A stretch of 64,000 nt of DNA from Actinomycetota bacterium (lineage in GTDB: Bacteria > Actinomycetota > Acidimicrobiia > Acidimicrobiales > Iamiaceae). Shown here in pieces: positions 10,874-17,731 of the stretch. Both the position numbers and the translations under genes were made by a program. The notes under the pieces were generated by a model that saw only the letters and a program-made list of their open reading frames with translations, was not told where the DNA came from and did not search any database. The stretch is from contig JAHBSO010000003.1 in assembly GCA_019639075.1 (NCBI GenBank), positions 169,621 through 233,620 of the forward strand, written 5' to 3'. Positions within the stretch are counted from its first letter, which is position 1; each line of letters starts with the position of its first letter.

Positions 10874-10879
10874 TAACGT
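10874..10879 (+). promoter_or_regulatory. Putative leaderless -10 element of the glutamine amidotransferase gene
   Basis: TAACGT (context GGTAACGT) lies 8 nt before the ATG at 10888. Confidence 0.5.
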
Positions 10880-10887
10880 TCCCGGCC

Positions 10888-11610
10888 ATGCCCGCCGCAC
10901 GGATCGGCCTGCTCCAGGCCGGCTACGTCCACCCCGACGTCGCCCGCGACCACGGCGACTACCCCGAGCTGTTCGCCGACCTGCTCCGACTCGGTGGCCT
11001 CGACGCCGAGCTCGTCACCTACGACCTCCAGCGCGACGGCGGCCCGACGACGCTCGACGGCCACGACGGGTGGATCATCTCCGGCTCGGTCAGCTCCGCG
11101 TACGAGGACGAGGACTGGATCCGCGACCTCGAGCGCCTGAGCCTGGCGCTGCTCGACCGGGACGAACCCGTCGTCGGCATCTGCTTCGGCCACCAGGTGC
11201 TCGCCCGGGCCACCGGAGGACAGGTCGAGAAGGCCGCCGCCGGCTGGGGCGTCGGCGTCCACGACTACCACCTCACCGGCCCCCACCGAGCCTGGACCGG
11301 CGGCCTCGAACCCGATCCGGTTCGCATGGTCGCCAGCCACCAGGACCAGGTCGTCGAGCTGCCCGACGGGGCCGAGCCGTTCCTCACCAGCCCCTTCTGC
11401 CCGAACGCGGGCTTCACGCTCGGGTCCGACGCGATGACGATCCAGGCCCACCCCGAGTTCACGCCCGCCGTGTCCGCCGAGCTCATCGGCATGCGTCGAG
11501 CCGTGCTCGGCGACGACCTCGCCGATGCCGCCACCGCCACCCTCCCCCGGGGCACCGACAACCCGGTCGTGGCCCGCTGGATCACGACGTTCCTCGGCGC
11601 CGACCGGTGA
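10888..11610 (+). CDS. Class I glutamine amidotransferase-like protein
   Basis: The 240-aa protein is a stand-alone class I GATase domain: VVGICFGHQVLA holds the nucleophile Cys99, and QAHPEFTP holds His188 and Glu190, completing the triad. It resembles GuaA-like amidotransferases of unassigned function, some of which act as gamma-glutamyl hydrolases. No synthase partner is adjacent. ATG is supported by TAACGT 8 nt upstream. Its stop overlaps the GTG of the beta-lactamase-like gene. Confidence 0.85.
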   Translation: MPAARIGLLQAGYVHPDVARDHGDYPELFADLLRLGGLDAELVTYDLQRDGGPTTLDGHDGWIISGSVSSAYEDEDWIRDLERLSLALLDRDEPVVGICFGHQVLARATGGQVEKAAAGWGVGVHDYHLTGPHRAWTGGLEPDPVRMVASHQDQVVELPDGAEPFLTSPFCPNAGFTLGSDAMTIQAHPEFTPAVSAELIGMRRAVLGDDLADAATATLPRGTDNPVVARWITTFLGADR

Positions 11611-13448
11611 TCGGGAGCCGGGCCGGGCGCGCCGTCACCGCGCTCGTCGCCGTCCTCGTCGCCACGGCGGGCCTCGTCGTGGCCACGCCGCCGGTCCCCG
11701 CGTCGGCCACCACCGCGTGCAGCGACCCGTTCCCCGCGTCCTACGTCACGGGCCTCGCCCGGCGCTTCCCCGGCGTGCGCATCACCGCCGCGTTCGCCGA
11801 CACCACCACGGGCTGCTGGTACCACCTGAACCCCGGGCTGCGGATCACCACCGCGTCGGTGATGAAGGCCCAGGTCCTGGGGGTCCTGCTGCTCGACGCC
11901 CAACGAGCCGGTCGGTCGCTCACCGCGTGGGAGCAGGCCCGGATCGACCGCATGATCCGGTACTCCTCCAACCCCGACACCACCGCGCTCTACCAGCACG
12001 TCGGCGGGGTCGCGGCCATGGAGGCCAGCGACGCGGCGTTCGGGGCCACCGCCACCACCCACACCGCCACCTACGGGCTCACCCGCTCGACCGCGGCGGA
12101 CCGCGCCCGGGTCGCGCTCCGGCTCCTGCACACCGGCGGCCCGCTGACCGACGCCTCCCGGGACATCGCCTGGGACTACATGAGCACCGTCCACCCGATG
12201 CAGGAGTGGGGCATCTCGGCCGGGGTGCCCGACGGCTGGTCGGTCGCCCAGAAGAACGGCTTCTACCCCGCCTCGGGGCTCGGCTGGCGCATCGGCTCCG
12301 CCGGCTTCGTCCGTCGCCCGGACGCCGACGAGGGCTACGCCGGAGCCGTCATGGTCGAGGGCGTCGGCAGCGAGGACCTCGGCATCCGCATCGTCGAGGA
12401 GATCTCGCGCCGGGTCGCCGCTCGCCTCACGGTGGGTGCCGGCACCTCCCGACCCTGGGACCGGCGGCGCTGCACCGCCGTCCGATCGGGCGAGTCCTGG
12501 GCATCGGTCGCCGCCCGGCTCGGCATCGCCGGCCAGGGCGGGTCGGTGCAGCTCGTGGCCGGTGGCAACGGGGCGCCCATGAGCGGCCAGCTCGGCTGCA
12601 ACCCGACCGCCGGCGCCGAGACGATCTCGTCCCGGTCGACGATCAACGGCCGCTACCGGCCCGTGGTGGCCGACCTCGACGGCAACGGCCACGACGACAT
12701 CGTCTGGTACGCGCCCGGTGCCGCCGCCGACCGGATCTGGTGGTCCGGCCCCTCGGGCACCACGTCGCGGGCGGCCACGATCGGGCTCGACCGGATCCCG
12801 GTGGCCGGCGACTTCGACGGCGACGGTGCCGACGACGTGCTCTGGTACGGGCCGGGGACGAGACCCGACGAGATCTGGTACGGCGGACCGAGCATCACCG
12901 TCGTGCCGGTCACCATCGACATGGCCGGCGTCCAACCCCTGGCCGGGGACCTCGATGGCGACGGTCGCAGCGACCTGGTCCTGTACCGGGCCGGCACCCC
13001 GTCCGACGCCATCTGGTACGGCCGCCCCGAGCGGGGCCGGTTCGACCCGGTGGCGGTCGGCGTGACCGGCGCCTACCAGCCGATCGTCGGCGACTTCGCC
13101 GGCGACGGCGCCGACGACGTGCTCTGGTACGCGCCCGGCACCGGCGCCGAGCGCCTCTGGTCCGGCCACCCGGGCTCGCGCATCTTCGGACGGAGCGATC
13201 CCGGTGCCGTGTCGGGTCGGTACCGACCGTTCGCGGCCGACGTCGACGGCGACGGGGCCGACGAGGTGATCTGGTACGGCCCCGGATCGACCGCCGACCG
13301 GCGCTGGGACGGCGTCGGCGCGTCGCGGGTGTCCACCGCGCTCACCATCACCGGCGAGTACCAGCCCCTGCCCGGCGACACCGACGGCGACCGCACCGAC
13401 GAGGTGGTCTGGTACGGGGCCGGCGGCCGACCCGAGGCAGCCTGGTAG
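11607..13448 (+). CDS. Secreted serine beta-lactamase-like protein fused to six FG-GAP repeats
   Basis: The 613-aa protein starts with a signal peptide (about residues 1-35). The N-terminal half is a class A beta-lactamase/penicillin-binding fold: TASVMKAQ gives the SxxK nucleophile Ser84 and Lys87, SSN at 120-122 matches SxN, and KNG at 216-218 stands for KTG. A roughly 45-residue LysM-like stretch bounded by two Cys follows. The C-terminal half has six FG-GAP/VCBS-like units of about 46-49 residues, each with a D-rich calcium loop such as DFDGDGADD followed by WYGPG; some loops are degenerate. Such repeats form beta-propellers or wall-binding modules. Activity against beta-lactams is uncertain. 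GTG overlaps the preceding stop. Confidence 0.82.
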   Translation: MIGSRAGRAVTALVAVLVATAGLVVATPPVPASATTACSDPFPASYVTGLARRFPGVRITAAFADTTTGCWYHLNPGLRITTASVMKAQVLGVLLLDAQRAGRSLTAWEQARIDRMIRYSSNPDTTALYQHVGGVAAMEASDAAFGATATTHTATYGLTRSTAADRARVALRLLHTGGPLTDASRDIAWDYMSTVHPMQEWGISAGVPDGWSVAQKNGFYPASGLGWRIGSAGFVRRPDADEGYAGAVMVEGVGSEDLGIRIVEEISRRVAARLTVGAGTSRPWDRRRCTAVRSGESWASVAARLGIAGQGGSVQLVAGGNGAPMSGQLGCNPTAGAETISSRSTINGRYRPVVADLDGNGHDDIVWYAPGAAADRIWWSGPSGTTSRAATIGLDRIPVAGDFDGDGADDVLWYGPGTRPDEIWYGGPSITVVPVTIDMAGVQPLAGDLDGDGRSDLVLYRAGTPSDAIWYGRPERGRFDPVAVGVTGAYQPIVGDFAGDGADDVLWYAPGTGAERLWSGHPGSRIFGRSDPGAVSGRYRPFAADVDGDGADEVIWYGPGSTADRRWDGVGASRVSTALTITGEYQPLPGDTDGDRTDEVVWYGAGGRPEAAW

Positions 13449-13457
13449 TCGGTTCGG

Positions 13458-13463
13458 TAGCGT
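13458..13463 (+). promoter_or_regulatory. Putative leaderless -10 element of the LLM oxidoreductase gene
   Basis: TAGCGT (context GGTAGCGT) lies 7 nt before the ATG at 13471. Confidence 0.48.
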
Positions 13464-13470
13464 CCGGACC

Positions 13471-14448
13471 ATGACCAAGCTCGGCTACCAGATCCCCAAC
13501 TTCACCTACCCGGGCGTCGCCGCCGACGAGCTGTTCCCCAACGTCGTGCGCCAGGCCCAGGAGGCCGACACCAGCGGGTTCGACACCCTGCTGGTGATGG
13601 ACCACTTCTACCAACTGCCCATGCTCGGCCCGGTCGAGCTCGAGATGATCGAGTGCTACACGTTGCTCTCGGCGCTGGCCCAGCACACGAGCAACGTCAC
13701 GCTCTCCGCCCTCGTCACCGGCAACACGTACCGCAACCCGGCGCTGCTCGCGAAGACCGTCACCGCGCTCGACGTCGTGTCGGGCGGACGGGGCCAGCTC
13801 GGCATCGGCGCCGGCTGGTTCCAGGAGGAGCACGACGCCCTCGGCTTCGAGTTCGGCACGTTCACCGACCGCTTCCAGAAGCTCGAGGAGGCGCTGGAGA
13901 TCATCGTCCCGATGCTGCGGGGCGAGCGCCCGACCGTCGACGGGAAGTGGTACCAGGTGCGCGACGCGATCAACTCACCGCTCCCGCTCTCGAAGGTGCC
14001 GATCCTCATCGGCGGCAGTGGCGAGAAGAAGACGATGCGCCTGGTGGCCCGCTACGCCGACGACTCCAACATGACGTGCCCGATCGAGGAGGTCCCCCGC
14101 AAGCTCGAGGCGCTCGCCGCCCACTGCGAGCGCGAGGGCCGCGACCGCTCCACGATCACGGTCACCCATCAGCGGGTGGCGTGCATCGCACCGACCCACG
14201 ACCAGGCCGTCGCCGAGCTGGACGTGATGCTGGCCGCCCGGGGCATGGACCCGGCGACCATGGGCGAGGAGGATGCCGCGGTGATCCGCGGCATGGTCGT
14301 GCACGGCGACCCCGACGAGGTGGCCGAGGTGTTCGCCGCCGAGCTGGAGACCGGGATCGACGGGTTCACCGTCAACGCCCCGGCCAACGGCCACATCGAG
14401 GGCCGTGTCGCCCTGCTCGGCGAGACGCTGCGCAAGGTGCTCGCCTGA
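13471..14448 (+). CDS. LLM-class (luciferase-like) F420-dependent oxidoreductase
   Basis: The 325-aa protein has the luciferase-like TIM-barrel pattern: LLVMDHFYQLP, the GGRGQLGIGAGWFQEEH block and VPILIGGSGEKKTMRLVARYAD, typical of actinobacterial F420-using members rather than FMN monooxygenases. Redox chemistry on an unknown substrate with F420 is the expected role. It stands alone, with a TAGCGT -10 element 7 nt before ATG. The 116-bp gap downstream contains a short GGGGC/GCCCC hairpin and nothing else I recognise. Confidence 0.85.
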   Translation: MTKLGYQIPNFTYPGVAADELFPNVVRQAQEADTSGFDTLLVMDHFYQLPMLGPVELEMIECYTLLSALAQHTSNVTLSALVTGNTYRNPALLAKTVTALDVVSGGRGQLGIGAGWFQEEHDALGFEFGTFTDRFQKLEEALEIIVPMLRGERPTVDGKWYQVRDAINSPLPLSKVPILIGGSGEKKTMRLVARYADDSNMTCPIEEVPRKLEALAAHCEREGRDRSTITVTHQRVACIAPTHDQAVAELDVMLAARGMDPATMGEEDAAVIRGMVVHGDPDEVAEVFAAELETGIDGFTVNAPANGHIEGRVALLGETLRKVLA

Positions 14449-14564
14449 CACCGGGAACCACCGGACACATCTGACCGGAAAATCCCTTTCGACACCCAGC
14501 ATCCGTGCCGACGGAGAGGTGAAGGGGCAGGTCCGCGCCCCGACCGAGTCCTCCGGAGCGCGCA

Positions 14565-15308
14565 TTGGGAGAAGGGTCGAAGGTCCCCAAGGACACCCGT
14601 TGGTCGGTGTTCGCCGTCGGGCTGATCACCGTCGCGCTGCTGGGGCTGTTCGCCACCATCGCCGGCCCCGGCAGCTCGCGCCACGCCGGCGGGACCGACG
14701 TCGCCGCCGGTGCACCCGTGACCGCGCCGGAGACACCGGCCACCACGTCGACGCCGGCCGAGACCACGACCACGGCCACCCCCACCGCCGAGGTGACGAC
14801 GTCGACCACCGAGGCCCCGACCACCACCGCCGCCCCGCCGACGACGACCACTCCGCCGGCCACCGTCGCACCGACGACGCCGACCACACCACCGCCGACC
14901 ACGGCGGCCCCCCGATCGACCCCGACCACCACGCCGACGCCATCGCCCGCCGAGCGCCAGCGCCTGGCCCGCGACGCCGCGGTGGTGGCCCACACGACCG
15001 GGCTCTCGGTCGACGGGTATGCGTCGGCCGACGTCCTCTTCGCCCCGGCCCTCCGCGCCTCGCTGGACGCGATCACCCGGTCCGCGGCCTACCGGGCCGC
15101 CGGGTGCAACCAGTGGGTGACGGAGGTGGTCGACGGCCCCGCCACCGCCACGACGTTCGGGTTCTCGCTGCGGATCGAGCGCGCCTGCGCGCGGGTGCCG
15201 ACCTCGGGGGGCCGCCAGCTCCCACTGGTCACCGGCGCCTACACGACCGTCACGGTCGGACCGTCCGCCGGTGGCTCGTGGTGGGCGGTCGCCCTCACCT
15301 CCGAGTGA
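14565..15308 (+). CDS. Membrane-anchored Thr/Pro-rich extracytoplasmic protein of unknown function
   Basis: I do not recognise a family. The 247-aa product has one N-terminal helix (about residues 15-32), then an approximately 90-residue low-complexity Thr/Pro/Ala linker, then a compact C-terminal domain of about 115 residues with two Cys that could form a disulfide. This suggests a cell-surface domain held off the membrane by a spacer. TTG at 14565 was chosen because GGAG lies about 7 nt upstream; an in-frame GTG follows 14 codons later. Confidence in coding is good, in function none. Confidence 0.7.
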   Translation: MGEGSKVPKDTRWSVFAVGLITVALLGLFATIAGPGSSRHAGGTDVAAGAPVTAPETPATTSTPAETTTTATPTAEVTTSTTEAPTTTAAPPTTTTPPATVAPTTPTTPPPTTAAPRSTPTTTPTPSPAERQRLARDAAVVAHTTGLSVDGYASADVLFAPALRASLDAITRSAAYRAAGCNQWVTEVVDGPATATTFGFSLRIERACARVPTSGGRQLPLVTGAYTTVTVGPSAGGSWWAVALTSE

Positions 15309-15319
15309 CGCCGCCCCGG

Positions 15320-15325
15320 TACGCT
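15320..15325 (+). promoter_or_regulatory. Putative leaderless -10 element of the RmlD-like gene
   Basis: TACGCT (context GGTACGCT) lies 8 nt before the ATG at 15334. Confidence 0.48.
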
Positions 15326-15333
15326 CGCCGCCG

Positions 15334-16167
15334 ATGGCGACCGGACCCCACCGCACCTCGACCGTGCTCGTGACCGGCGCGAGCGGACTCCTCGGCGGTG
15401 CGCTCCTCGCCACCGTTCCCGACGACGTCGAGGCGGTGGCCGTGACCCACCGCTCGCCGGTCACCGGTGACGGGCGCACGGTGGCGGCCGACCTGCGCGA
15501 CCCCGCGGCCACGCTCGACGCCGTCGCGGCCGTCCGCCCGTCGGTCGTGATCCACGCCGCGTACACCGTCGACGAGGCCTCGATCGTCGACGCCACCCGC
15601 AACGTCGCCGCCGCGGCCGCCGCCGTCGGCGCGACCGTGGTGCTCACCTCCACCGACGCGGTCTTCGCCGGTGACGGCCGGCCCCGGACCGAGGACGACG
15701 TGCCCGACCCGGTCGCCGACTACGGCCGCTGGAAGGCCGCCGCCGAGCAGCTCGTCACCACGCTCGTGCCCGACGCGGCGGTCGTGCGGCTCCCGCTGCT
15801 GACCTCGGTCGATCCCGAGGACCACGTCGCCCGCCAGATCCGCGCCGCGGTCGACGAGGGCCGCACCACGCCGTGGTTCACCGACGAGATCCGCCGTCCG
15901 GCCATGGTCGCCGAGGTCGCCGAGGCCCTGTGGCGGATCGTCGCCCTACCGCCCGCCGAGCGGGCCGGCCCGTGGCACCTCGCCGGTCCGGTCCGCATGA
16001 GCCGCTACGAGATCGCCGAGCGCCTGCTCCCCCACCTCGGCCTGCCGGACACGGTCATCGAGGGCAACCCGACCCCGCCGGGCTCCACCCGCCCGAAGGA
16101 CCTGGAGCTCACCGACGAGCGCGCCCGGGCAGCGATCGCCTGGAACCCCACCCCGATCCTGCGCTGA
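15334..16167 (+). CDS. RmlD-like NAD(P)-dependent sugar reductase/epimerase
   Basis: The 277-aa protein is an extended short-chain dehydrogenase. VLVTGASGLLGG is the Rossmann glycine motif, VVLTSTDAVFAGDG supplies the active-site Ser/Thr strand, and YGRWK gives the catalytic Tyr and Lys (YxxxK). Overall it resembles RmlD, dTDP-4-dehydrorhamnose reductase, but no rml genes are nearby, so I keep a general call. ATG follows TACGCT by 8 nt. The 3' end overlaps the convergent CLC gene by 59 bp. Confidence 0.82.
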   Translation: MATGPHRTSTVLVTGASGLLGGALLATVPDDVEAVAVTHRSPVTGDGRTVAADLRDPAATLDAVAAVRPSVVIHAAYTVDEASIVDATRNVAAAAAAVGATVVLTSTDAVFAGDGRPRTEDDVPDPVADYGRWKAAAEQLVTTLVPDAAVVRLPLLTSVDPEDHVARQIRAAVDEGRTTPWFTDEIRRPAMVAEVAEALWRIVALPPAERAGPWHLAGPVRMSRYEIAERLLPHLGLPDTVIEGNPTPPGSTRPKDLELTDERARAAIAWNPTPILR

Positions 16168-17458
16168 CGTCGAGCGTCCACTCGTTCAGGCGGGGGCTGT
16201 CGGTCACGGGGTCGGGACCCTTCGAGGTGTCGATCCGCTGGGTCGGGTAGATGCCGCGGTGCGACGACGCGATGTAGGCGACCACGCACCCGATGGCGAA
16301 CGGCACGAGCAGGGCCGACCCGAACACCTCGGCTCCCATGATCGTGCAGGCCAGCGGGGTGTTCGCGGCCCCGGCGAACACGGCGACGAACCCGACGGCG
16401 GCGAGGACGGGGACGGGCACGCCCAGGATCGGCGCCAGCGCGGCCCCGAGCGTGGCCCCGACGACGAACAACGGGGTGACCTCCCCACCAGGGAACGCGC
16501 AGCCGAGCGCCACGGCCGTGAACACGATCTTCAGGACCGGCACCGCGAGACCGGTCTCGGTCCCGTCGAGGGCGTGGGTGATGAGCGGCAAGGACAGGCC
16601 CGTGTAGTCGTACCCGAAGAGGCCGACCAGACCGAGGGTGGCGGCCCCGCCGACGGCGGTGCGCAGCGGCGGCCAACCCACCCGGGCGACGGTGTGCCTG
16701 ACGAGGTGGGTGAGCTCGACGAAGGCCACCGAGGCCAGACCGAAGACCACCCCGGCCACGGCGACCTTGCCGGCCAGCGCGGCGGTGAGGGTCGCGGTGA
16801 CGGCCGGCCGGGCCGCGTGGTGGTAGCCGAGCCCGCCGACGACGAGGTCGCCGACCACCGACGCGGTGAGCGCGGGAACCAGCGCGTCGTAGCGAAGCCG
16901 GCCGACCGAGTGGACCTCCAACCCGAACACCGTGCCGGCCATCGGCACCCCGAACACCGCACCGAACCCGCCCGACAGCGCGGCGATGAGGAGGATCCGC
17001 CGGTCGTCGGGTTCCAGCCGGACCGTGCGGGAGAACCAGTCGGTCAGGCTGCCCGACATCTGCAACGCCGTGCCCTCCCGGCCCACCGAGGCACCGAAGA
17101 GGTGGCTGGCCAGCGTGCCCAGCAGGACGAGGGGCGCCATCCGACGCGGCACCCATGCCGTGGGCTCGTGGATCTCGTCGATCAGCAGCGCGTTGCCCTG
17201 CGCCGCCCGACCGCCGAGGTGGTGGTACACGAGCCCGATCACCAGGCCGCCGATCGGCAGCGCCCACACCAGGCGCTGGTGATCGAGGCGGAGGTTGGTC
17301 ACCGCGTCGAGCGCCTCGAGGAACACGTACGAGGACGCCCCGGCGAGGATGCCGGAGATCGCGCCGAGGACCACCCAGCGGACCAGGTGGGCGGAGATGC
17401 GGACCTGGTGGCGCAGGTGCTGGTACCAGGTCGGGGACACGACGTCGGGCTGGGTCAT
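16109..17458 (-). CDS. CLC-family fluoride channel/antiporter (CLC-F)
   Basis: The 449-aa integral membrane protein has the CLC helices and anion-selectivity regions. GREGTALQMSGS replaces the chloride-type GKxGPxxH, GFGAVFGVPMAGTVFG and CAFPGGEVTP follow, and the first region reads QGNALLIDEI rather than GSGIP. These departures are typical of the fluoride-exporting CLC-F clade, which expels toxic F- in exchange for protons. The upstream fluoride riboswitch strongly supports the call. ATG at 17458 follows a GAGG ribosome site. The C-terminal tail overlaps the RmlD-like gene. Confidence 0.9.
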   Translation of the reverse strand: MTQPDVVSPTWYQHLRHQVRISAHLVRWVVLGAISGILAGASSYVFLEALDAVTNLRLDHQRLVWALPIGGLVIGLVYHHLGGRAAQGNALLIDEIHEPTAWVPRRMAPLVLLGTLASHLFGASVGREGTALQMSGSLTDWFSRTVRLEPDDRRILLIAALSGGFGAVFGVPMAGTVFGLEVHSVGRLRYDALVPALTASVVGDLVVGGLGYHHAARPAVTATLTAALAGKVAVAGVVFGLASVAFVELTHLVRHTVARVGWPPLRTAVGGAATLGLVGLFGYDYTGLSLPLITHALDGTETGLAVPVLKIVFTAVALGCAFPGGEVTPLFVVGATLGAALAPILGVPVPVLAAVGFVAVFAGAANTPLACTIMGAEVFGSALLVPFAIGCVVAYIASSHRGIYPTQRIDTSKGPDPVTDSPRLNEWTLDVSAGSGWGSRRSLPGRARR

Positions 17459-17501
17459 GGTGCCTCGGTGCTCGAACGGAGGACCGGGTACCAGCAGGCG
17501 C

Positions 17502-17580
17502 GCTCCTAGCAACCGATCCGAGAAGGATGTGGTTGGTAGGAGCCATCAGCCCGAAGGCGGTTTCGGCTAGCCCCATAGCC
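17502..17580 (-). promoter_or_regulatory. Fluoride riboswitch (crcB motif) with 3' hairpin
   Basis: On the minus strand the aptamer starts at 17580 with GGCTATGGGGCTAGCC, continues GAAACC, a GCC-ttcg-GGC hairpin, and ends TGATGGCTCCTAC near 17536. This is the conserved fluoride aptamer layout. Immediately 3', GCTCCTACCAACC (17543-17531) can pair with GGTTGCTAGGAGC (17514-17502) at 12 of 13 positions, with an inner ATCC/GGAT stem. The alternative hairpin uses the 3' strand of the aptamer, as expected of an expression platform. No U-run follows, so Rho or translational control is as likely as intrinsic termination. It lies 44 nt upstream of the CLC-F start. Confidence 0.93.
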
Positions 17581-17588
17581 GTGTGGTG

Positions 17589-17594
17589 AGCATA
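17589..17594 (-). promoter_or_regulatory. Putative -10 element driving the fluoride riboswitch and CLC-F gene
   Basis: TATGCT (context GGTATGCT) ends 8 nt before the first G of the aptamer. The corresponding -35 region would fall at the 3' end of the tRNA gene. Confidence 0.5.
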
Positions 17595-17604
17595 CCCGCC
17601 GGGG

Positions 17605-17681
17605 TGGTGGGCCATGAGGGAATCGAACCCCCGACCTCCTGCGCGTCATGCAGGCGCTCTAGCCAACTGAGCTAATGGCCC
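17605..17681 (-). tRNA. tRNA-Val (anticodon GAC), CCA encoded
   Basis: The minus strand folds as a full cloverleaf: acceptor GGGCCAT/ATGGCCC, D stem GCTC/GAGC, anticodon stem CCTGC/GCAGG around loop ATGACGC (U33, anticodon GAC at 34-36), T stem GGGGG/CCCTC with one G-U pair and TTCGATT loop, discriminator A and encoded CCA. The body is 74 nt plus CCA. It lies directly upstream of the fluoride riboswitch on the same strand, so read-through is possible. Confidence 0.96.
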
Positions 17682-17692
17682 CGGGACCGATG

Positions 17693-17698
17693 ACGGTA
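17693..17698 (-). promoter_or_regulatory. Putative -10 element of tRNA-Val
   Basis: TACCGT lies 11 nt upstream of the mature tRNA 5' end, leaving a few leader bases for RNase P removal. Confidence 0.4.
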
Positions 17699-17731
17699 GC
17701 AGCCGTCGCCGGGCCCGCCGAAACCGTTCGA

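Noticed and set aside
14449..14564. Possible riboswitch before the Thr/Pro-rich secreted protein gene
   Set aside because: There is a short GGGGC/GCCCC hairpin, but no match to any aptamer consensus I can recall.
16109..17458. Ordinary chloride-type CLC channel
   Set aside because: The GREGT selectivity motif, altered first region and the adjacent fluoride aptamer favour the fluoride clade.
17605..17681. tRNA-Met or tRNA-Asp reading of the tRNA gene
   Set aside because: The 5-bp stem CCTGC/GCAGG fixes the loop as ATGACGC, which gives anticodon GAC (Val).
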